DNA of 64,000 nt from Pictodentalium vernedei (lineage: Eukaryota; Mollusca; Scaphopoda; Dentaliida; Dentaliidae), in contig CM062292.1 in the NCBI GenBank assembly GCA_031216915.1, forward strand, positions 208,837,262 through 208,901,261, given 5' to 3'. Below the pieces are notes generated by a model. The model saw nothing but the letters and a program-made list of their open reading frames with translations. It was not told the origin of the DNA and did not search any database. Below, in pieces: positions 1 through 12,077 of the stretch. The translations under genes were made by a program, and so were the position numbers. Position 1 is the stretch's first letter. Every line of letters starts with the position of its first letter.

Positions 1-208
1 GTTTGAGAACATCAAACAAGTAGACCAAGAAATTGGCGATATTTGGTATGGATGGATCATAAACGTCTATCGACTGATCCTGACACCAACGAAAGAAAAC
101 CCTCCACTTTGCTGCGTAGTTCAACGTAGAGGAGGATCTCCTGCAGTTAGAAATTGCATCAGTTGAGCGTCTTGTAAACTGTTTTCCGTGCAAGAAGGAC
201 TGCACAAT
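1..208 (-). pseudogene. DIRS-type tyrosine recombinase fragment (N-terminal, core-binding part)
   Basis: Read on the minus strand from about 208 to 5 the frame is open with no stop. It contains YAAKWRVFFRWC followed about 20 residues later by NFLVYLFD. The same arrangement (YAAKWKVFCPWC, then DFQVYLFD) occurs in the recombinase of DIRS copy 2 around 34.1-34.2 kb, which identifies the fragment. This part of the enzyme binds DNA ahead of the catalytic domain. The piece is cut by the window edge on one side and by the 3' end of DIRS copy 1 at about 209 on the other, so it is an older element that was hit by a newer one. No catalytic residues lie in the visible part. Confidence 0.7.
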
Positions 209-398
209 GGAAATTTAAATTTTATAGTAAATTTCCTTTTTTATTATACCTACCACAATTGTTTACTACAGGCTTGCACTACAGTGGAAGACCCTAACTC
301 GGAAAATATACTCTTGTTTTGATCATTCCCAAGCAATTTGGGAAAGAAAAGTGGTGCAAAAGCACCAAGAAAAAAAATAAGCCAAAACTGGGTCGAGT
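209..398 (-). repeat. Right inverted terminal repeat of DIRS copy 1
   Basis: It starts with AT-rich 'tttatagtaaatttcc', passes through 'attgtttactacaggc' and ends near 'actgggtcgag'. The same sequence stands at 51421-51602 in copy 3. It contains two small self-complementary stretches, around 'cccaagcaatttggg' and 'gtggtgcaaaagcacca'. The matching left terminal repeat of this copy is absent. Confidence 0.85.
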
Positions 399-577
399 GC
401 TACTGGTACGCACCCAGTAGGGGACGCTCTTCTCCAAGTACATATTCATGGCTTCCGGTTAACCAGTGCGCAAGCAGTAACTAATGAATCATTCTTTTGA
501 ATCCGCCAACAATGAAGTTAGGTGATCAGTGGGGAGGAAGGATTCTTACCCGAATAAGAAGATGGGAGGACCTCCAT

Positions 578-670
578 GTAAACAATTGTGGTAGGTATAA
601 TAAGAAAGGAAATTTACTATAAAATTTAAATTTCTTATCAACCTACCTTACAACTGTTTACTACAGGCTG
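578..670 (-). repeat. Internal complementary region (ICR) of DIRS copy 1
   Basis: The first half (578-630) is the reverse complement of the outer end of the right terminal repeat at 209-262. The second half, with 'cttatcaacctacc', matches the outer end of the left terminal repeat as seen in copy 3 (57430-57466). In DIRS elements this region is used to join the two ends of a circle. Its position next to the right terminal repeat is the standard one. Confidence 0.85.
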
Positions 671-693
671 AATAGACAAGAGGATGGAGGGAA

Positions 694-1100
694 TCACATA
701 ACCAACCCCCACATAACCCAATCGCACTGGAACCGTGGACAGTGGAAGAGGTCCCTAGGCCTATCAAACCATAGCATCACAATCATTAGTAAAAGACAAT
801 GAGAGATGAGGCTCTGTGCGACACACAAGACAGAAAAGACAGTAACAGCACAGAGCTGGAACTGACCTTGTAAAAAGCCTAATGGCTCCTGCAACTGACG
901 CAGATAGAAGGTGGAGAAAGTAGAAGCATTCCTCCAGTAGGCTACCTGCATAAAATCCGACAACTTGACGGAGTTAGCATAAGCCCAAGAGGTAGACAAT
1001 GCACGCACCTTGTGGGCAGAAACACGATTGGTGAAACAATTGTCAGTCACTAGACGAGTGTAAGCCGCGCAAATAGCAAGACAAATCCATTGAGAACCTG
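694..1100 (-). pseudogene. Tyrosine recombinase C-terminal remnant of DIRS copy 1
   Basis: The frame shows the H-x-x-R box (AHKVRALSTSWA) and, about 35 residues later, YWRNASTFSTFYLRQLQ, which holds the presumed nucleophile tyrosine in FYLRQL. The core-binding domain and the block with the first catalytic arginine, both present in copy 2, are gone: this remnant is joined near 1090 to the end of the RNase H region. Without the first arginine it cannot be catalytic. Confidence 0.8.
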
Positions 1101-2760
1101 AGGCAGAATCGGAACCGACAGTAAGGCGTAGACAAGACCGTTCCAATCGAGTGACAGAGTGTCAGTGTCCACCTGATGGTACCAACGAGTCGCAAAGAGA
1201 TCGATGTGGGGACGACCCCAGAGATCGCATAACGACTGGAACACCGCCCTGTGGAGCATCCGCGCGGTGGAAAAGACCCTGCCCCGTCGAGTCAGGGAGT
1301 CGGCTAGGATGTTCAGACGACCGGGAATGTGACGAACCATCACTCCGGCGTTGACATCCTGAGCGAGCAGTAGAAGATCCCGAGCCAATTCGTACATGGG
1401 AACCAGTGCGTGCCACCCTGGTTCCGAATGTAAGCAACCAGTCGAATTGTTGGACAACAGAAGGACCTGGCAATTCGAAAGGTGGGGGATCCACTGCCAG
1501 AAACCCAGAAGAAAAGCAAGAAGCTCCTTCTGGTTGATGTGAAGAGCTGCTTGATCCTGGTCCCATGCCCCGTGAAGGAAAAGACCTAGAGGATCCAACG
1601 TTGCACCCCATCCGAGATCGCTGGTGTCTGCCGTCAGAACACGATCGGACATGGGGAAGCCCAACGGAACTCACTGCATAATCCACTGAACATCCGTCCA
1701 GGGGAGAAGGTGATGATGAAGAGACTCCGGAAACTGAAGCACCAGATCCAGAGGATCGACATTCAGCCTCCAACGACTGAGCAGAAAGTGTTGGAGAGGT
1801 CTGACATGCAGCCGACCAAGAGGAATGAGATCCATCACTGAACCGCAGAGACCGAGAAACAGGAGAATACTCCGAGCTGTCGCGGATGTGGACTGGGACA
1901 GGGTCAGGGTAAAAGCTGAGAGAATCACAGCCCTTGCCCGGCAAACCGCCACCGTATTCAGCTGAGTACGGAAGTCCATTCCCAGATGACAAAACAACTG
2001 AGAAGGGACCAGGTCCGATTTCTCCTTGTTGACTCAGAACCCTAGCAACGTGAGCAGGCTCAACAGTGTGTCGACATCTGACTCCAGAAAGGCAGCATTG
2101 GAATGCCTCTGGAGGATATTGTCTAGATATGCTGGAGTAGTCACCCTGAACTGTGTGCGATAAAAGGCTAATACATGCGACATAAGTCGAGTGAAGTCCC
2201 AAGGAACCAGGTTGAGGCCAAAGGGCATAGCCTTAAACTGGTAAACCCACCCCAGAAAAGCAAATCTGAGATACTTTCGCGATGTTCGATAAATCGGAAC
2301 GTGAAAGTAAGCATCTCGCAGGTCGATGCTGAAAGCAAAATCTCCCTGGTGAATGAAGCGGCAAACCGACCTGAAAGTCTCTATGATGAACTGAAGAGCA
2401 ATGATAGACTGGCTCAGGACCGATAACCGGTCAGAGTCGGCCGTCCTTCGGCACCAAGAAAAGATGGGAATAAAATCCCACTGAATGAATGTTTTTGACG
2501 ACCTCGATCGCCCCCTTTGAAGGAGATTGTCTATCTCCGTGATCAAACGTTCCCGACTTGTAACATCTAAAGGAACTTGTGTTGGAAGAGGCACTCTCGA
2601 CAGAGTGGGATGCCTCCGGAAGGATATCCGCAGCCCGGACTGAACATCTAACACCCAAGGATCAGATGTGATTGTGGCCCAATGGTCTGCAAATTCTGAT
2701 ATCCTTCCTCTAACCTGGGACAAATTGAGGTGAGGACCTTCATTTTGAGCCTCGGCAAGG
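1050..2760 (-). pseudogene. Reverse transcriptase - RNase H region of DIRS copy 1
   Basis: RT is recognised from IDLRDAYFHVPI (first catalytic Asp), KAMPFGLNLVPW and AYLDNILQ. RNase H is recognised from ADTSDLGWGA, HINQKELLAF, HIPGRLNILADSL and IDLFATRW. Decay is visible. The second Asp of the YLDD box has become Asn, and the RNase H box LSDN reads LSNN. There are in-frame TGA stops at 2034-2036 and 1671-1673, the first probably an Arg CGA changed to TGA. Around 2430-2560 the frame leaves and re-enters. The domain order and the DIRS-type RNase H tail make the family assignment firm. Confidence 0.88.
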
Positions 2761-2999
2761 CCCGAGGGAGGAGAAAGCACCTCCTCAGCTATATGAAGAA
2801 TCCTGAGTCCTCCCTCTAGCCTGCCGATGCTTACCCTTACCCTATGAGTAAGTAGAAGTGGCGGCAGGAGGATCAGCCCTTGGTTTCGCAGAGGAAGCAG
2901 AAGGGCGCTTGTTAGGCTTTGGACGGCCTCTGCCTCCAACAGAAGGCTGATGAAGCTGACGAAGCAGCAGCTGATGTTTAGAATGAGGCAGGATGTCAT

Positions 3000-4146
3000 C
3001 CCGGACCGTCGCCACGGAACCATGGAAGAAACAGATCGACAAGCAGCACACTGCCCCTCAGGAAGGGAACGGCTTGTGTCCAACACAGTGTCCCAGTAAA
3101 CTAATTCCAAGTTAGCCTTGTTACAGGCATGCGTGTGAGTAAGATGCATGAGCGCCTTGGAAAGCACACGCAAAGGAGCCTGTATGTCATCAAACTTATC
3201 TGGAGGCAGATAAGCAGTTAAAGCAGAGACGACGTGATCTGAGAGAGAAAGCATGCCCAGCATCTCTCTCGAAAAGCCCAACAGGGACTCCAGGGTCGCC
3301 ATGGGAATAACAGCTGACTTGGGCTTGGAAAGCTCGAGGGAGGTGGAGTCCTGATCCAAGACAGTCCAAGTCTGGCAGACAAATGGATTGGTGGAATCGT
3401 AGGAACGATTATACACTGGAGGCAAAAAAAAAAGTGTCAGCCCTGGTGAAGAACAAAGTCTTCATAGCCATGGAACTCAGCTTAGAGTCAAAAGCTGTAA
3501 ATGCTCCAACCACTTGTACCGACTGGCATCGTCGATGGAGCCCAGAAGCGGGTTGCTCCACAAGCTGGATTATCGTGGCCTGGCTGACACCGCTGGCTGG
3601 TTTGACGGTTTGAAATCTGGAAGGAACTCAAACACAAAGTCAAGAGCTGCCCCCAAGTCAGAAGACTGTTGGCTGTCAATGACAGGTATGTCTGACTCAT
3701 CCTGTGAGTCTGAAGACACATAGCCCATCATGGGGAAACCAGCCGATGCCTCCCATGGTGTAGGCACACCTGAGGGATCAGAAAGTGGCCTGCTTCCTGG
3801 GAGGGGGTGCCTAGAAACCATTAGTAGCCTCGCTGGAAGTAATGGGAAGACTCTTGAAAAGAACCTGAGTGAGCAAGGAGAGGGCCTCCCTAAGCTCACG
3901 GCTCATGTCGGCCGGTTCGACGTGGGAACGAACCGGCAAAGTGGCTTCACTCCTGACCCTTTTAACCAAGGAAGGGTCATGATCCTCAAATATGCGGGGC
4001 AACTGGTGGCAGCCGAAACATCTGAAGACAGATGCGTATAGGGGTAGGACATACCCAGAGGATCTACAGAGCGGGAACTCAGGACAGTCGCCGCAGACCT
4101 CTGAGGGACAGAAGGTCCAGGCTGCACAAAAGGCGTTGGTCCGCAA
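3000..4146 (-). pseudogene. Gag-like ORF region of DIRS copy 1
   Basis: Pieces in two or more frames match the longer gag frame of copy 3: DSQQSSDLGAALDFVFEFLP, then LLGFSREMLGMLSLSDHVVS, then APLRVLSKALMHLTHTHACN. I see no zinc knuckle. The region is the DIRS first-ORF product, presumably structural and nucleic-acid-binding. It reads directly into the RT region with frameshifts between. I call it gag from its position upstream of RT and its conservation between copies 1 and 3, not from a recognised fold. Confidence 0.65.
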
Positions 4147-4244
4147 AACTGGCCATGGGACCAGAGTGCGTGGACAGAAACACCACAGAGTTCATGGTGG
4201 CCCCACCATGAACATCCGAATCCAATGAGAAAACTGCGGTGCTC

Positions 4245-4530
4245 GACGGCTGAGAGACCACAGTGGGTTCGGCCGGGAGCCCCTTCCGACTTCGCTGAGT
4301 TGAAGTCAGGGAAGGCTGAGGCCGATACCCCATGTCCACACTACCAGACACCTCTGCAGACCTCTGCAGGGATAAAACTGCTGTGTTTGACAGCTGAGAG
4401 GTCACAGCAAGAGGGTTCGGTCGGCAGCCCCTTCTGACTTCGCTGAGTTTAAGTCAAGGAAGGCTGAGTCCTATACCCCATGTCCACAGAGATGCATCTC
4501 TGCAGACCCCTGCAGAGATAAGCCCAGGCC
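4245..4530. repeat. Two direct ~148 bp repeats in the DIRS copy 1 leader
   Basis: The block with 'ggttcggccgggagcccc' at 4266 recurs as 'ggttcggtcggcagcccc' at 4414. The downstream landmarks (cttcgctgag, ggaaggctgag, ataccccatgtccaca, tctgcagac) are in the same order. Copy 3 has only one such unit (about 56100-56265), so this is a duplication specific to copy 1 or its lineage. Confidence 0.7.
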
Positions 4531-4824
4531 AGCTGAAACAATGACCGATGACATTGCAGACGAAACAGCAGTAGCAGCAGATATGATGGGAGCTGTTGAA
4601 ACTGGTGGAAAAGGGGAGACAGCAACCGAGCTCGGCTTCAAAGGAGGAGTCACAACCCTAGTGACAGCCTCAGATGTCGACTGGAGAGGGACCATAGTCC
4701 CGGAACCAAGCATCTCTTCACCATACAACTCAACAGTTCCCACAGTATCCATCCCAGAAAAGACTGCACATCCCCCACAGAGGGGGTATAACTCTCACCA
4801 GATGTGGTTGTGTCGGGAGGCCCT

Positions 4825-7800
4825 GAACGACAGCTGAGGGGTGGGTTAATATGACCCTCACAGTTAATGTATGTGGCCCTCCCAGTTAACATATACCAAC
4901 AAAAGTTACCAAACTAGACCTGTTTGTAAGCACAGCTAAAGAAATACCCCCGCAATGTGTAGGCCAACCCAAAATAAAGATTGCTATCAAGTCGATTTTT
5001 AAAAATATGTTAGCACATTGTACAGGTGCTTCATTTTGATACTCAGAAAAGTGAAGGAAAATAAAGTGTCAACATATGGTGACACAAAAAATACCCCCGC
5101 TTATTTAACAATGCAAGTCTGACTACAGGTGATACAGGTTTTGGGTATATACAAATACTAAGTCCATAAAGGGCAATGGCTCTGGCAATACAATCTCGAC
5201 CAAAACGTGCATTTCACTATTGGTATACAGCAATAGGATACACTTGCATACCAAAATATCATCAATAAGTCACTCAACCAAGTTATTCATGATTGAATTT
5301 TGGACGGATGGACAGATGGATGGACAGATGGATGGATGGACAGTCAGACCTTGTACTGTGGGTAGACATCAACAAGAATTTCATGTAGAAACCCATATTA
5401 AATCAAAGTTCAAGAGAGATAACCTGGTTAAAATTGTCGCAGATCAAAAATTTTGGAATATGTGCATGTTCACTTAGTAGTGATGATGTTTGAAAGGTTT
5501 CTTCAAAATCAGTTCTTTAATGTAGGAGGAGTTGCGCACACAAGAATTTGTTCGGACGGAAAGACGTACGGACGGACGGAAGTATGAATGGACGTACAGG
5601 GCGATTCCTATATAGCCCCCACTTCTTTGAAGCGGGGGTATAATTACAGTGAAATTATTCCAAAACGAGTCATCCTATCAAATTACATTGAAATCCCTTC
5701 ATAAATATGGCCCGTAGACTGTGCTAAAGGTTTTTGGGCTTCAGGCCTGTGTAGCCATGATGGTAGACCAATTGCAACTAAAAGGGGACGTCCTCATCTC
5801 GACATTATACTGAATCATTTTACTAAGTTACAATGAAATCCCTTCACAAATACGACCTATAGTCTGTACTAAAGTTTTTCGGGTTTTGGGCCTGGGAAGC
5901 CATCATGGTTGAATGATCGCGACCAAAAGGGGGAGTTGTCATCTGGGCCTTATCTGGAATCCTACGAAGTTATAATGAAATCCCTTCATATATATGACAT
6001 ATAGACTGTGCTCAAGGTTTTTGGGCTTTGGGCCTCTGAAGCCGTCACAGTTGACCAATCACAACGAAAAGAGGATGTCATCATCTAGGCATTATATGGA
6101 GTCATCCTAACAAGTTACAATGAAATCCTTCTATAAATACGACCTATAGACTATGCTAAAGGTTTTGGGGTTTTGGGCTTGGGCAGTCATCAAGGCTGAA
6201 TGATTGCGACCAAAAGGGGACATTCTCATCTAGACATTATTTGGAGTCATCCTACCAAGTTACAATGAAATCCCTTTATAAATATGACCTGTAGACCGTG
6301 CTAAATGTTTTCGGGCTTCGGTCCCCTGTAGCAGACACAGTTGCCCAATTGCGTCCAAAAGGGGACGTTCTCATCTAGACATCATATGAAGTCAACCTAC
6401 CAAGTCACAATGAAATCCCTTCATAAATATGACATGAAGATTGTGCTAAAGGTTGTTGAGTTTCGGGCTCGGGTAGCCATCATGGTAGAATGATCGCAAC
6501 CAAATAGGGACATTCTCATCTGGGTGGCAACTGGAGTGATCCTACAAAGTTACAATGATTTCCCTTCATAAATATGACCTGTAGTCTGTACTCAATATAT
6601 TCGGGCTTCCGGCACCTTTAGCCGTCACAGTTGACAATCATGAACAAAAAGGGATGTCATCATCTAGGCATTATATGGAGTCAACCTGACAAGTTACAAT
6701 GAAATCCTTCCATAAATACGACCTATAGACTATGCTAAAGGTTTTTGGGCTCGGGCACCATCAAGGCTGAATGATCGCAACCAAAAGAGGAGGTTCTCAT
6801 CTAGACATTATTTGGAGTCATCCTACCAAGCTACAATGAAATCCCTTCATAAATATGACCTGCAAACTGTGCTAAAGGTTTTCGGGCTTCAGGCCCCTGA
6901 AGCCGTCACAGTTGCCCAGTAATGTCCAAAAGGGGACGTTCTCATCAGACATTATATGAAGTCAACCTACAAAGTTACAATGAAATCCTTTCATAAATAT
7001 GACCTGTAGACTGTGCTAAAGGTTTTTGGGGCTTTGGGCACGGGCAGCCATCATGGTTGAATGATCGCAACCAAAAGGGGACATTCCCATCTGGGCATCA
7101 TCTGGAGTGATCCTACGAAGTTACAATGAAATCCCTTTATAAATATGACCTGTAGACTGTGCTAAAGGTTTTCAGGCTTCGGACACCTGTAGCCATCACA
7201 GTTGCCCAATCACGTCCAAAAGGGGACGTTCTCATCTAGACATTATAAGAAGTCAACCTACCAAGTTACAATGAAATCCCTCCATAAATATGACCTGCAG
7301 ACTGTGCTGAAGGTTTTCAGGTTTTGGGCCCGGGCAGCCGTCACGGTTGACAGATCGCGACCAAATAGGGAAGTTCTCATCTTGACATCATATGGAGTCA
7401 TCCTACAAAGTTACAATGAAATCCCTCTATATTAAATATGACCTGCAGACTATGCTAAAAGTTTTGGGGTTTTGGGCTTGGGCAGCCATCACAGTTGACA
7501 GATCATGACCAAAAGGGGGCGTTCTCATCTAGGCATTATACAGCGGCATCCTACCAAGTTACAATGAAATTCCTTTATAAATACGACCTGTAGACTGTGC
7601 TAATGGTTTTCGGGTTTTGAGCTCGGGAAGCCATACCGGTTGACCGATCGCGACCACAAGGGGATGTTCTCATCTTGACATGACCCCAAACCTGCATATG
7701 AAATTCTGTGACGATCAGACAAGAACTGCGGGGTGTAGCCTGTGTTAAAGGAAAATGTGAACAGACTCACCAACACACAGACTAACAGATTTCCGCACAC

Positions 7801-7845
7801 GTGATGGCAATAGCTTATCTTGACTTTGTCAAGTTGAGCTAAAAA
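4825..7845 (+). repeat. Family A array element, copy 1 (~13 monomers of ~145 bp)
   Basis: After an entry segment beginning 'gctgaggggtgggttaat', monomers of about 142-146 bp repeat from 5.7 to 7.65 kb. The landmarks 'aagttacaatgaaatccctt', 'cctgtagactgtgctaaagg' and 'gccatcacagttg' recur in each. The element ends with a unique tail, an 11-20 bp hairpin 'cttgactttgtcaag' and 'ttgagctaaaa' at 7826-7845. A second copy lies at 16158-18440. It begins exactly where DIRS copy 1 stops. No protein is encoded; open stretches are interspecies-type repeat noise in all frames. Confidence 0.85.
4912..5641 (+). mobile_element. Non-autonomous element inserted in the entry segment of family A copy 1
   Basis: The second family A copy reads 'gttaccaagttacagc' without a break (16238-16253). 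Here the two halves are separated by 730 bp, so the insert is delimited by comparison. It has an inverted 'tacccccgc' near its left end (about 4946) and 'gcgggggtata' at its right end. A small hairpin (cttctttgaag) stands just before the right end, with GGAC/GGAT microsatellite at 5303-5342 and 5562-5582. No target duplication is visible. Confidence 0.7.
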
Positions 7846-8591
7846 CGATATATCGGATAGAAGATGCATGACCCAAACGACCCAATACCCCTAGGGTGAG
7901 AACGTAACCATGGGGATAAACATTCTGTAATACATGTTAAACTCCGAAGAAATTTAATAAAAAATTTCAATAAAAATAAGCCAAAAAGCTTGGGAGTTTA
8001 ACAGGAGGACTTCAAGGAAGGATACGGAAGGAACACTCAACAAACAGTGGATAAATCATTAGCAAGAATGATGATGTCAGGCACATGTCCCGAAATTGGG
8101 AAACATGAAATAATTTTGATAAAAATTATAAATTACAGCCCAAAACGTTCCTAACCACCGTTGTTCACATCATCCAATTATGTCCTTGGATCCACCAATT
8201 TTACCATTGATTTGTGTCGGGAATCCTCAAAAATGAGATTTAAAAGCACAGATGTCAGTTCATTGTTGCTGACTTCAGGGCCAAACAAAGAATGATGGTT
8301 TGCGCCAATTTCGGTGTCTTCCTGGATACTGAGCATGCACAGATCTGAAAAGTATGGAGGACCAGATAGGACATCAATTTTTTGGTTTTGCATGCAAATT
8401 TGGGGGATTGGGGGGGAAAATTTGTGTTTGGACCTGGATTAATTTTTGAGTTTGCACCAGCTAGTCTGGGCCGTTGGTTTCAATATTTCAATTTTTGTCC
8501 CCAAAACATAGCTTATTATCCCCTCAGTAGAACAAGCTGAATAAGCTTGTTCTAATGAGGGCTCATAAGCTATGTTGTGGAGGCAAAAAAA
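7846..8591. other. Mostly unassigned stretch with one hairpin and one candidate exon
   Basis: Apart from the candidate terminal exon at 8178-8344 and a palindromic stretch at 8495-8590, I recognise nothing here. The palindrome has 'acatagcttat' and 'ataagctatgt' arms, the hairpin type seen again at 26.8 and 46.4 kb. Confidence 0.4.
8178..8344 (-). CDS. Candidate terminal exon of a minus-strand gene (unidentified)
   Basis: On the minus strand a pyrimidine-rich acceptor (ctccatacttttcag) precedes 2 + 54 codons and a TAA at 8178. The frame is phase 1, like the exons of the gene further right. The peptide (starting LCMLSIQEDTEIGA, ending MVKLVDPRT) matches nothing I recognise. AT-rich DNA with an ATTAAA-like signal near 7954 follows and could be a 3' UTR. 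It may instead be a chance open stretch or a transposon relic. Confidence 0.3.
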
Positions 8592-10475
8592 ACACGAGAC
8601 CCCACAGGGCCTGAAAAGAAAAAGAGTCCAAGAATGAGTCTACATGAAGCAATCCATTTCCATTGGATACACTGTCAATCCTTGAGTCCCGCAGGAGTGA
8701 CAAAAATAATCCGGTCCTTAATCTCATGCCTTTTCTTCAGTTGATCATAATGTAAACTGTAGAGCTCCCCTATGAAGCCCCTTGATACAACCTATGTGGA
8801 TTAATCTTAGTTACACACCTCTAGAGGGTACTGAATACAAAATTTTTAATTCTTCAGCAAAATGGCCAATTCTGGCTCCCATAGGGAGCCCAAATATTAA
8901 CCCAGGCTCTCGATTTGAACACAGTTGAATCTGACTTGCCTGGAGATGTTGTGTACCAAATATGAAGTCTTTCTGACTGTTGGATCTGAAGAAGAAAAAT
9001 TTTAAAGAAATTTCTTCATATTCCACTAAGTTAAAATTTGGGCTACCATAGCAAGCCCAAACATTAACCTATGGATCTGATTTGAACAAACTTGAATCTG
9101 ACCCGACCCCCCCCCCCCCCCCCCCCATAGAGATGTTGTATACCAAATACGAAAGCATTCTGACCAGTGGATCTGAAAAAGAAAATTTCTGAAGAAATTC
9201 CCTCATATTGTATTAAGTTAAATTTCAGGTTCCCATATGGAGCCCAAATATTAACCCAGGCACTCGAATTGAACAAACTGGAATCTGACCCCCTAGAGAT
9301 GTTATATACCAAATATGAAAGCATTCCAACTGGTGGATCTGAAGAAGATTTTTAAAGAAATTTTCTCATATTGCACTAAGTAAAACTCTGGGCTACCCTA
9401 GCGAGGCCAAATATATACCTACGGATCTGATTTGAACAAACTTGAATATGACCCCCCTAGAGATGTTGTATACCAAATATGAAAGCATTCTGACTGGTGG
9501 ATCTGAAGAAGATTTTTAAAAATTATTCCCCATATTGAACAGTTAAAATTTTGGTTCCCATAGCAAACCTAAATATTACATGGGTACACATAAAAATTTG
9601 GGCTCCTGAATTGAGCCCAATTATGAACGAATGGGCTTTATTTTTATTTTAATAAACTTGCATCTGACCCCCCCCCCCCCCCCTCCCCTCCCCACCTCCC
9701 CCTATGAATCCTGTTTCTCGAATATCAGAATATCAAAAGATTCTGACGATTGGTTTTGGAGAAAAGATTTTAAAAAATTTTTGCAAATATGTTGACTCAG
9801 CATTTTTTTCGATGCCTATTACAGAACACCCTAACATAACCGATGGCAATTTTTTTTTACCATTCCATTTTACTGGTCCTAAGGATACTTCATACCAAAT
9901 AACAGCTCTCTGTTCCATGTGGTTTGGGAAATATGGGCGTTTGAAAATATTTATATTTTTAGCTCCTAGGATTCCCATGGGGATGCAGGATTTTTTCTTT
10001 TTGCATGAGTCATCTACTTATGACCCAATAATACCACATACCAAATTTGGTTCAAACCAGACCATGGGTTCTGAGAACAGAAATTTTGGGTGGGGGCAAA
10101 AATCTTACCCCTTCTATTACAAAGCCAAATATTGCTTCACAAACTTTGTTTGAACAAACTAGACTCTACACCTCAAAAGAAAGCTCCATAGCAAATATCA
10201 AGCCATTGTACACACATTGTACACACTGGTTCATGAGAAGATTTTAAAAATATTTTGGAGCATTTTCCCCCACTCCCTCCCTATGGGGCTGGGCATGCTG
10301 ACTTAAACAAAAATGCAATGCCCCTTTCCAACCATCACTCACACAAACTTTTACTTGAATTGGCATAGTGGTTTGGGTGGAGAAGACCAAAACATGGTGT
10401 TGACAGACAATGGCCGGAAAGATGGACGGAGAGCGATAGGATTAGCTCAGCTTGACTTTGTTGATGAGCTAAAAA
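8592..10475 (+). repeat. Family D array element, copy 1
   Basis: It opens with 'gagaccccacagggcctga', a small palindromic head. Monomers of about 163 bp follow, recognised by 'tataccaaatat', 'gattctgactggtggatctg', 'gaagaagattttt' and 'gaacaaacttgaatctgacc'. A conserved non-repeated 3' part runs from about 9700 to 10400, then ACGG-type DNA, a short imperfect hairpin and 'gagctaaaaa'. A C20 run interrupts one monomer at about 9107. It is about 90% alike by eye to 13079-15016. Confidence 0.85.
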
Positions 10476-10478
10476 GAG

Positions 10479-10726
10479 CTAACCTTTACCCAACGCACAG
10501 GATATCAAAATTTATTATTTTAATCAGTATTGATTTTGACAAATTTTTAAAACATTTCAATACAACCATATCATGTGAGCCCTCATTGGAATGAGCTCAA
10601 TGAGCTTGTCCCAATGAGGGTTCACATGATATGGTTTTATTGAACTTTTCTGAAATTGTTTTTTTCAACTGCTCAATTTATAAATTACGCATGCGGATGT
10701 GGCAGATTTATTACATAAAGGGTTAA
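10479..10726. mobile_element. piggyBac-like MITE with internal palindrome, copy 1
   Basis: Ends are 'taacctttacccaacg' and 'ataaagggttaa', and the right flank is TTAA. The middle (about 10555-10645) is a near-perfect hairpin with 'ccatatcatgtgag' and 'ttcacatgatatgg' arms. It is the degraded sister of the cleaner copy at 12425-12656. It directly follows the end of the family D element. Confidence 0.75.
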
Positions 10727-11555
10727 AACTGTTTTAGTGTTTGGAGACCAACACTGGACTCTGTAGATATACAACACTGTAAATTTAGGCAGACTGATCA
10801 TTTTGTTCTTCTGGCATTTGTTCAATTTTTTTAACACCATCAACAGTGGGTCTACAGAATAAATGTAAGCAGCATTTTGTGTTTTTGAAGCAATATCAAA
10901 AGTTTATTTGATGACATTTTCACAATGTAAAATATTTTTACACATACAATGCTGTCAGTGATTCATCATGCAGTGAGATGTAAGAACACCCCATTTCCCA
11001 TATTAAACTTGAGTCATGTTCTTGAATCAAAGTTTATTCAGACTAGGCAATTTGGTTAAATGTGACTCAATATAAAACTAATTTTTCCTTCTCCTGAACT
11101 CTCTGAATCCTAAAGGCCCACAATTCCAACTATGATCACTTTGCACTTCAATAAAACCGATGCTCAGGCATTAGGTAAACTTTCAAGTTACATTCTAAGT
11201 ACATTGACAGTTGTTTCTAGGTAAGTCATGGCTGCCTGTACAGGCAGCCAAGACTTGCCTGGAAACAACTGCAAGGCCACCAGATGTACAGTACTCTTAG
11301 TTTGGTACAGATATTGCAATAGTTTATGAAATCTTGACTCACTGGAGTAAGTGTATCAGGACCCATTCGCGATCTGATCGAGAAAGAAACCATTTTTGCC
11401 ATCAAAGCACTAGATACAGAAAAAACCTAATCTTACACATCTAATATAAATAAATTTGCATGGTTTCTGCTAAACAGTCTGCACAGAAAATGCTAAACTT
11501 TACCTCTTATAGAACCAATCTTGCGCTAATTCCATTTGAGAAATAATTTTGAGAA
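10727..11555. repeat. Unassigned stretch containing a short hairpin at 11208-11270
   Basis: The only structure I see is an inverted repeat of about 31 bp arms centred on 'ggctgcctgtacaggcagcc'. Arms begin 'agttgtttctaggtaag' and end 'cttgcctggaaacaact'. Several tttatt motifs (AATAAA on the minus strand) occur at 10.9-11.04 kb, but no exon could be tied to them. Confidence 0.5.
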
Positions 11556-11952
11556 AATTAAAGTGTCAATGACACTGTAGCTCAACTTGTCTAAGACATG
11601 TACATGTATAATATGTGACACAGCAATGACACATATCTAGGTAATGACCTGATAACAAAGGTACATATAAAGTATTGTGATGGTCTGTACATAGCCTGTA
11701 ACATCAAATCAGAACATTCATATAGAAGTTCTGTACAAAAGTGATGGTACCTAATTTCGGTACAAAATGGCCACCGGCAGCCATCTTGAATTTCAGACCG
11801 CACCCAAAAACACTCGTTCTCATCCCACAGTGATAATAAAGGTATCCAAGAAGTTTCGTGAAGATCGGTTCACAAATACAGCCCCTATCCCAAGCCGTAT
11901 TGATATGTTCACTTACTGTGAATAAGTAGCACTTAAGGTTGAGCTAAAAATG
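11556..11952 (+). repeat. Family C element, single-unit copy
   Basis: It starts with the hairpin head 'agtgtcaatgacactgtag' followed by 'ctcaactt', contains one monomer ('cagccatcttgaatttcag', 'acccaaaaacactcg', 'aagtttcgtgaagatcgg') and ends 'ggttgagctaaaa'. The usual microsatellite and 3' hairpin are missing, so it is an internal deletion of the family seen in full at 23177-25337. Confidence 0.8.
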
Positions 11953-12077
11953 AACATTTGAAATAATTCCACAAATTGACACTACTTTTTATTTAGAAGA
12001 GTGGTTGCAAGTAAGTGGTTGTGAGTAACTTCATGCAATAAAATTCATAAACAACACAAAAAAAGTTTTACATGTAC

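Larger units (their letters stand above)
209..4824 (-). mobile_element. DIRS retrotransposon copy 1, 5'-truncated and internally deleted
   Basis: The element reads on the minus strand, so its 3' end is at 209. It keeps the right terminal repeat (about 209-398), the internal complementary region (578-670), a recombinase C-terminus, the RT/RNase H region and gag. DIRS elements replicate through circular intermediates and integrate with a tyrosine recombinase instead of a DDE integrase. Similarity to copy 3 stops after 'cgacag' near 4823, where family A array DNA begins, so the leader and left terminal repeat are missing. The RT/RNase H frame carries two in-frame stops and frameshifts, so the copy is dead. 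Confidence 0.88.
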
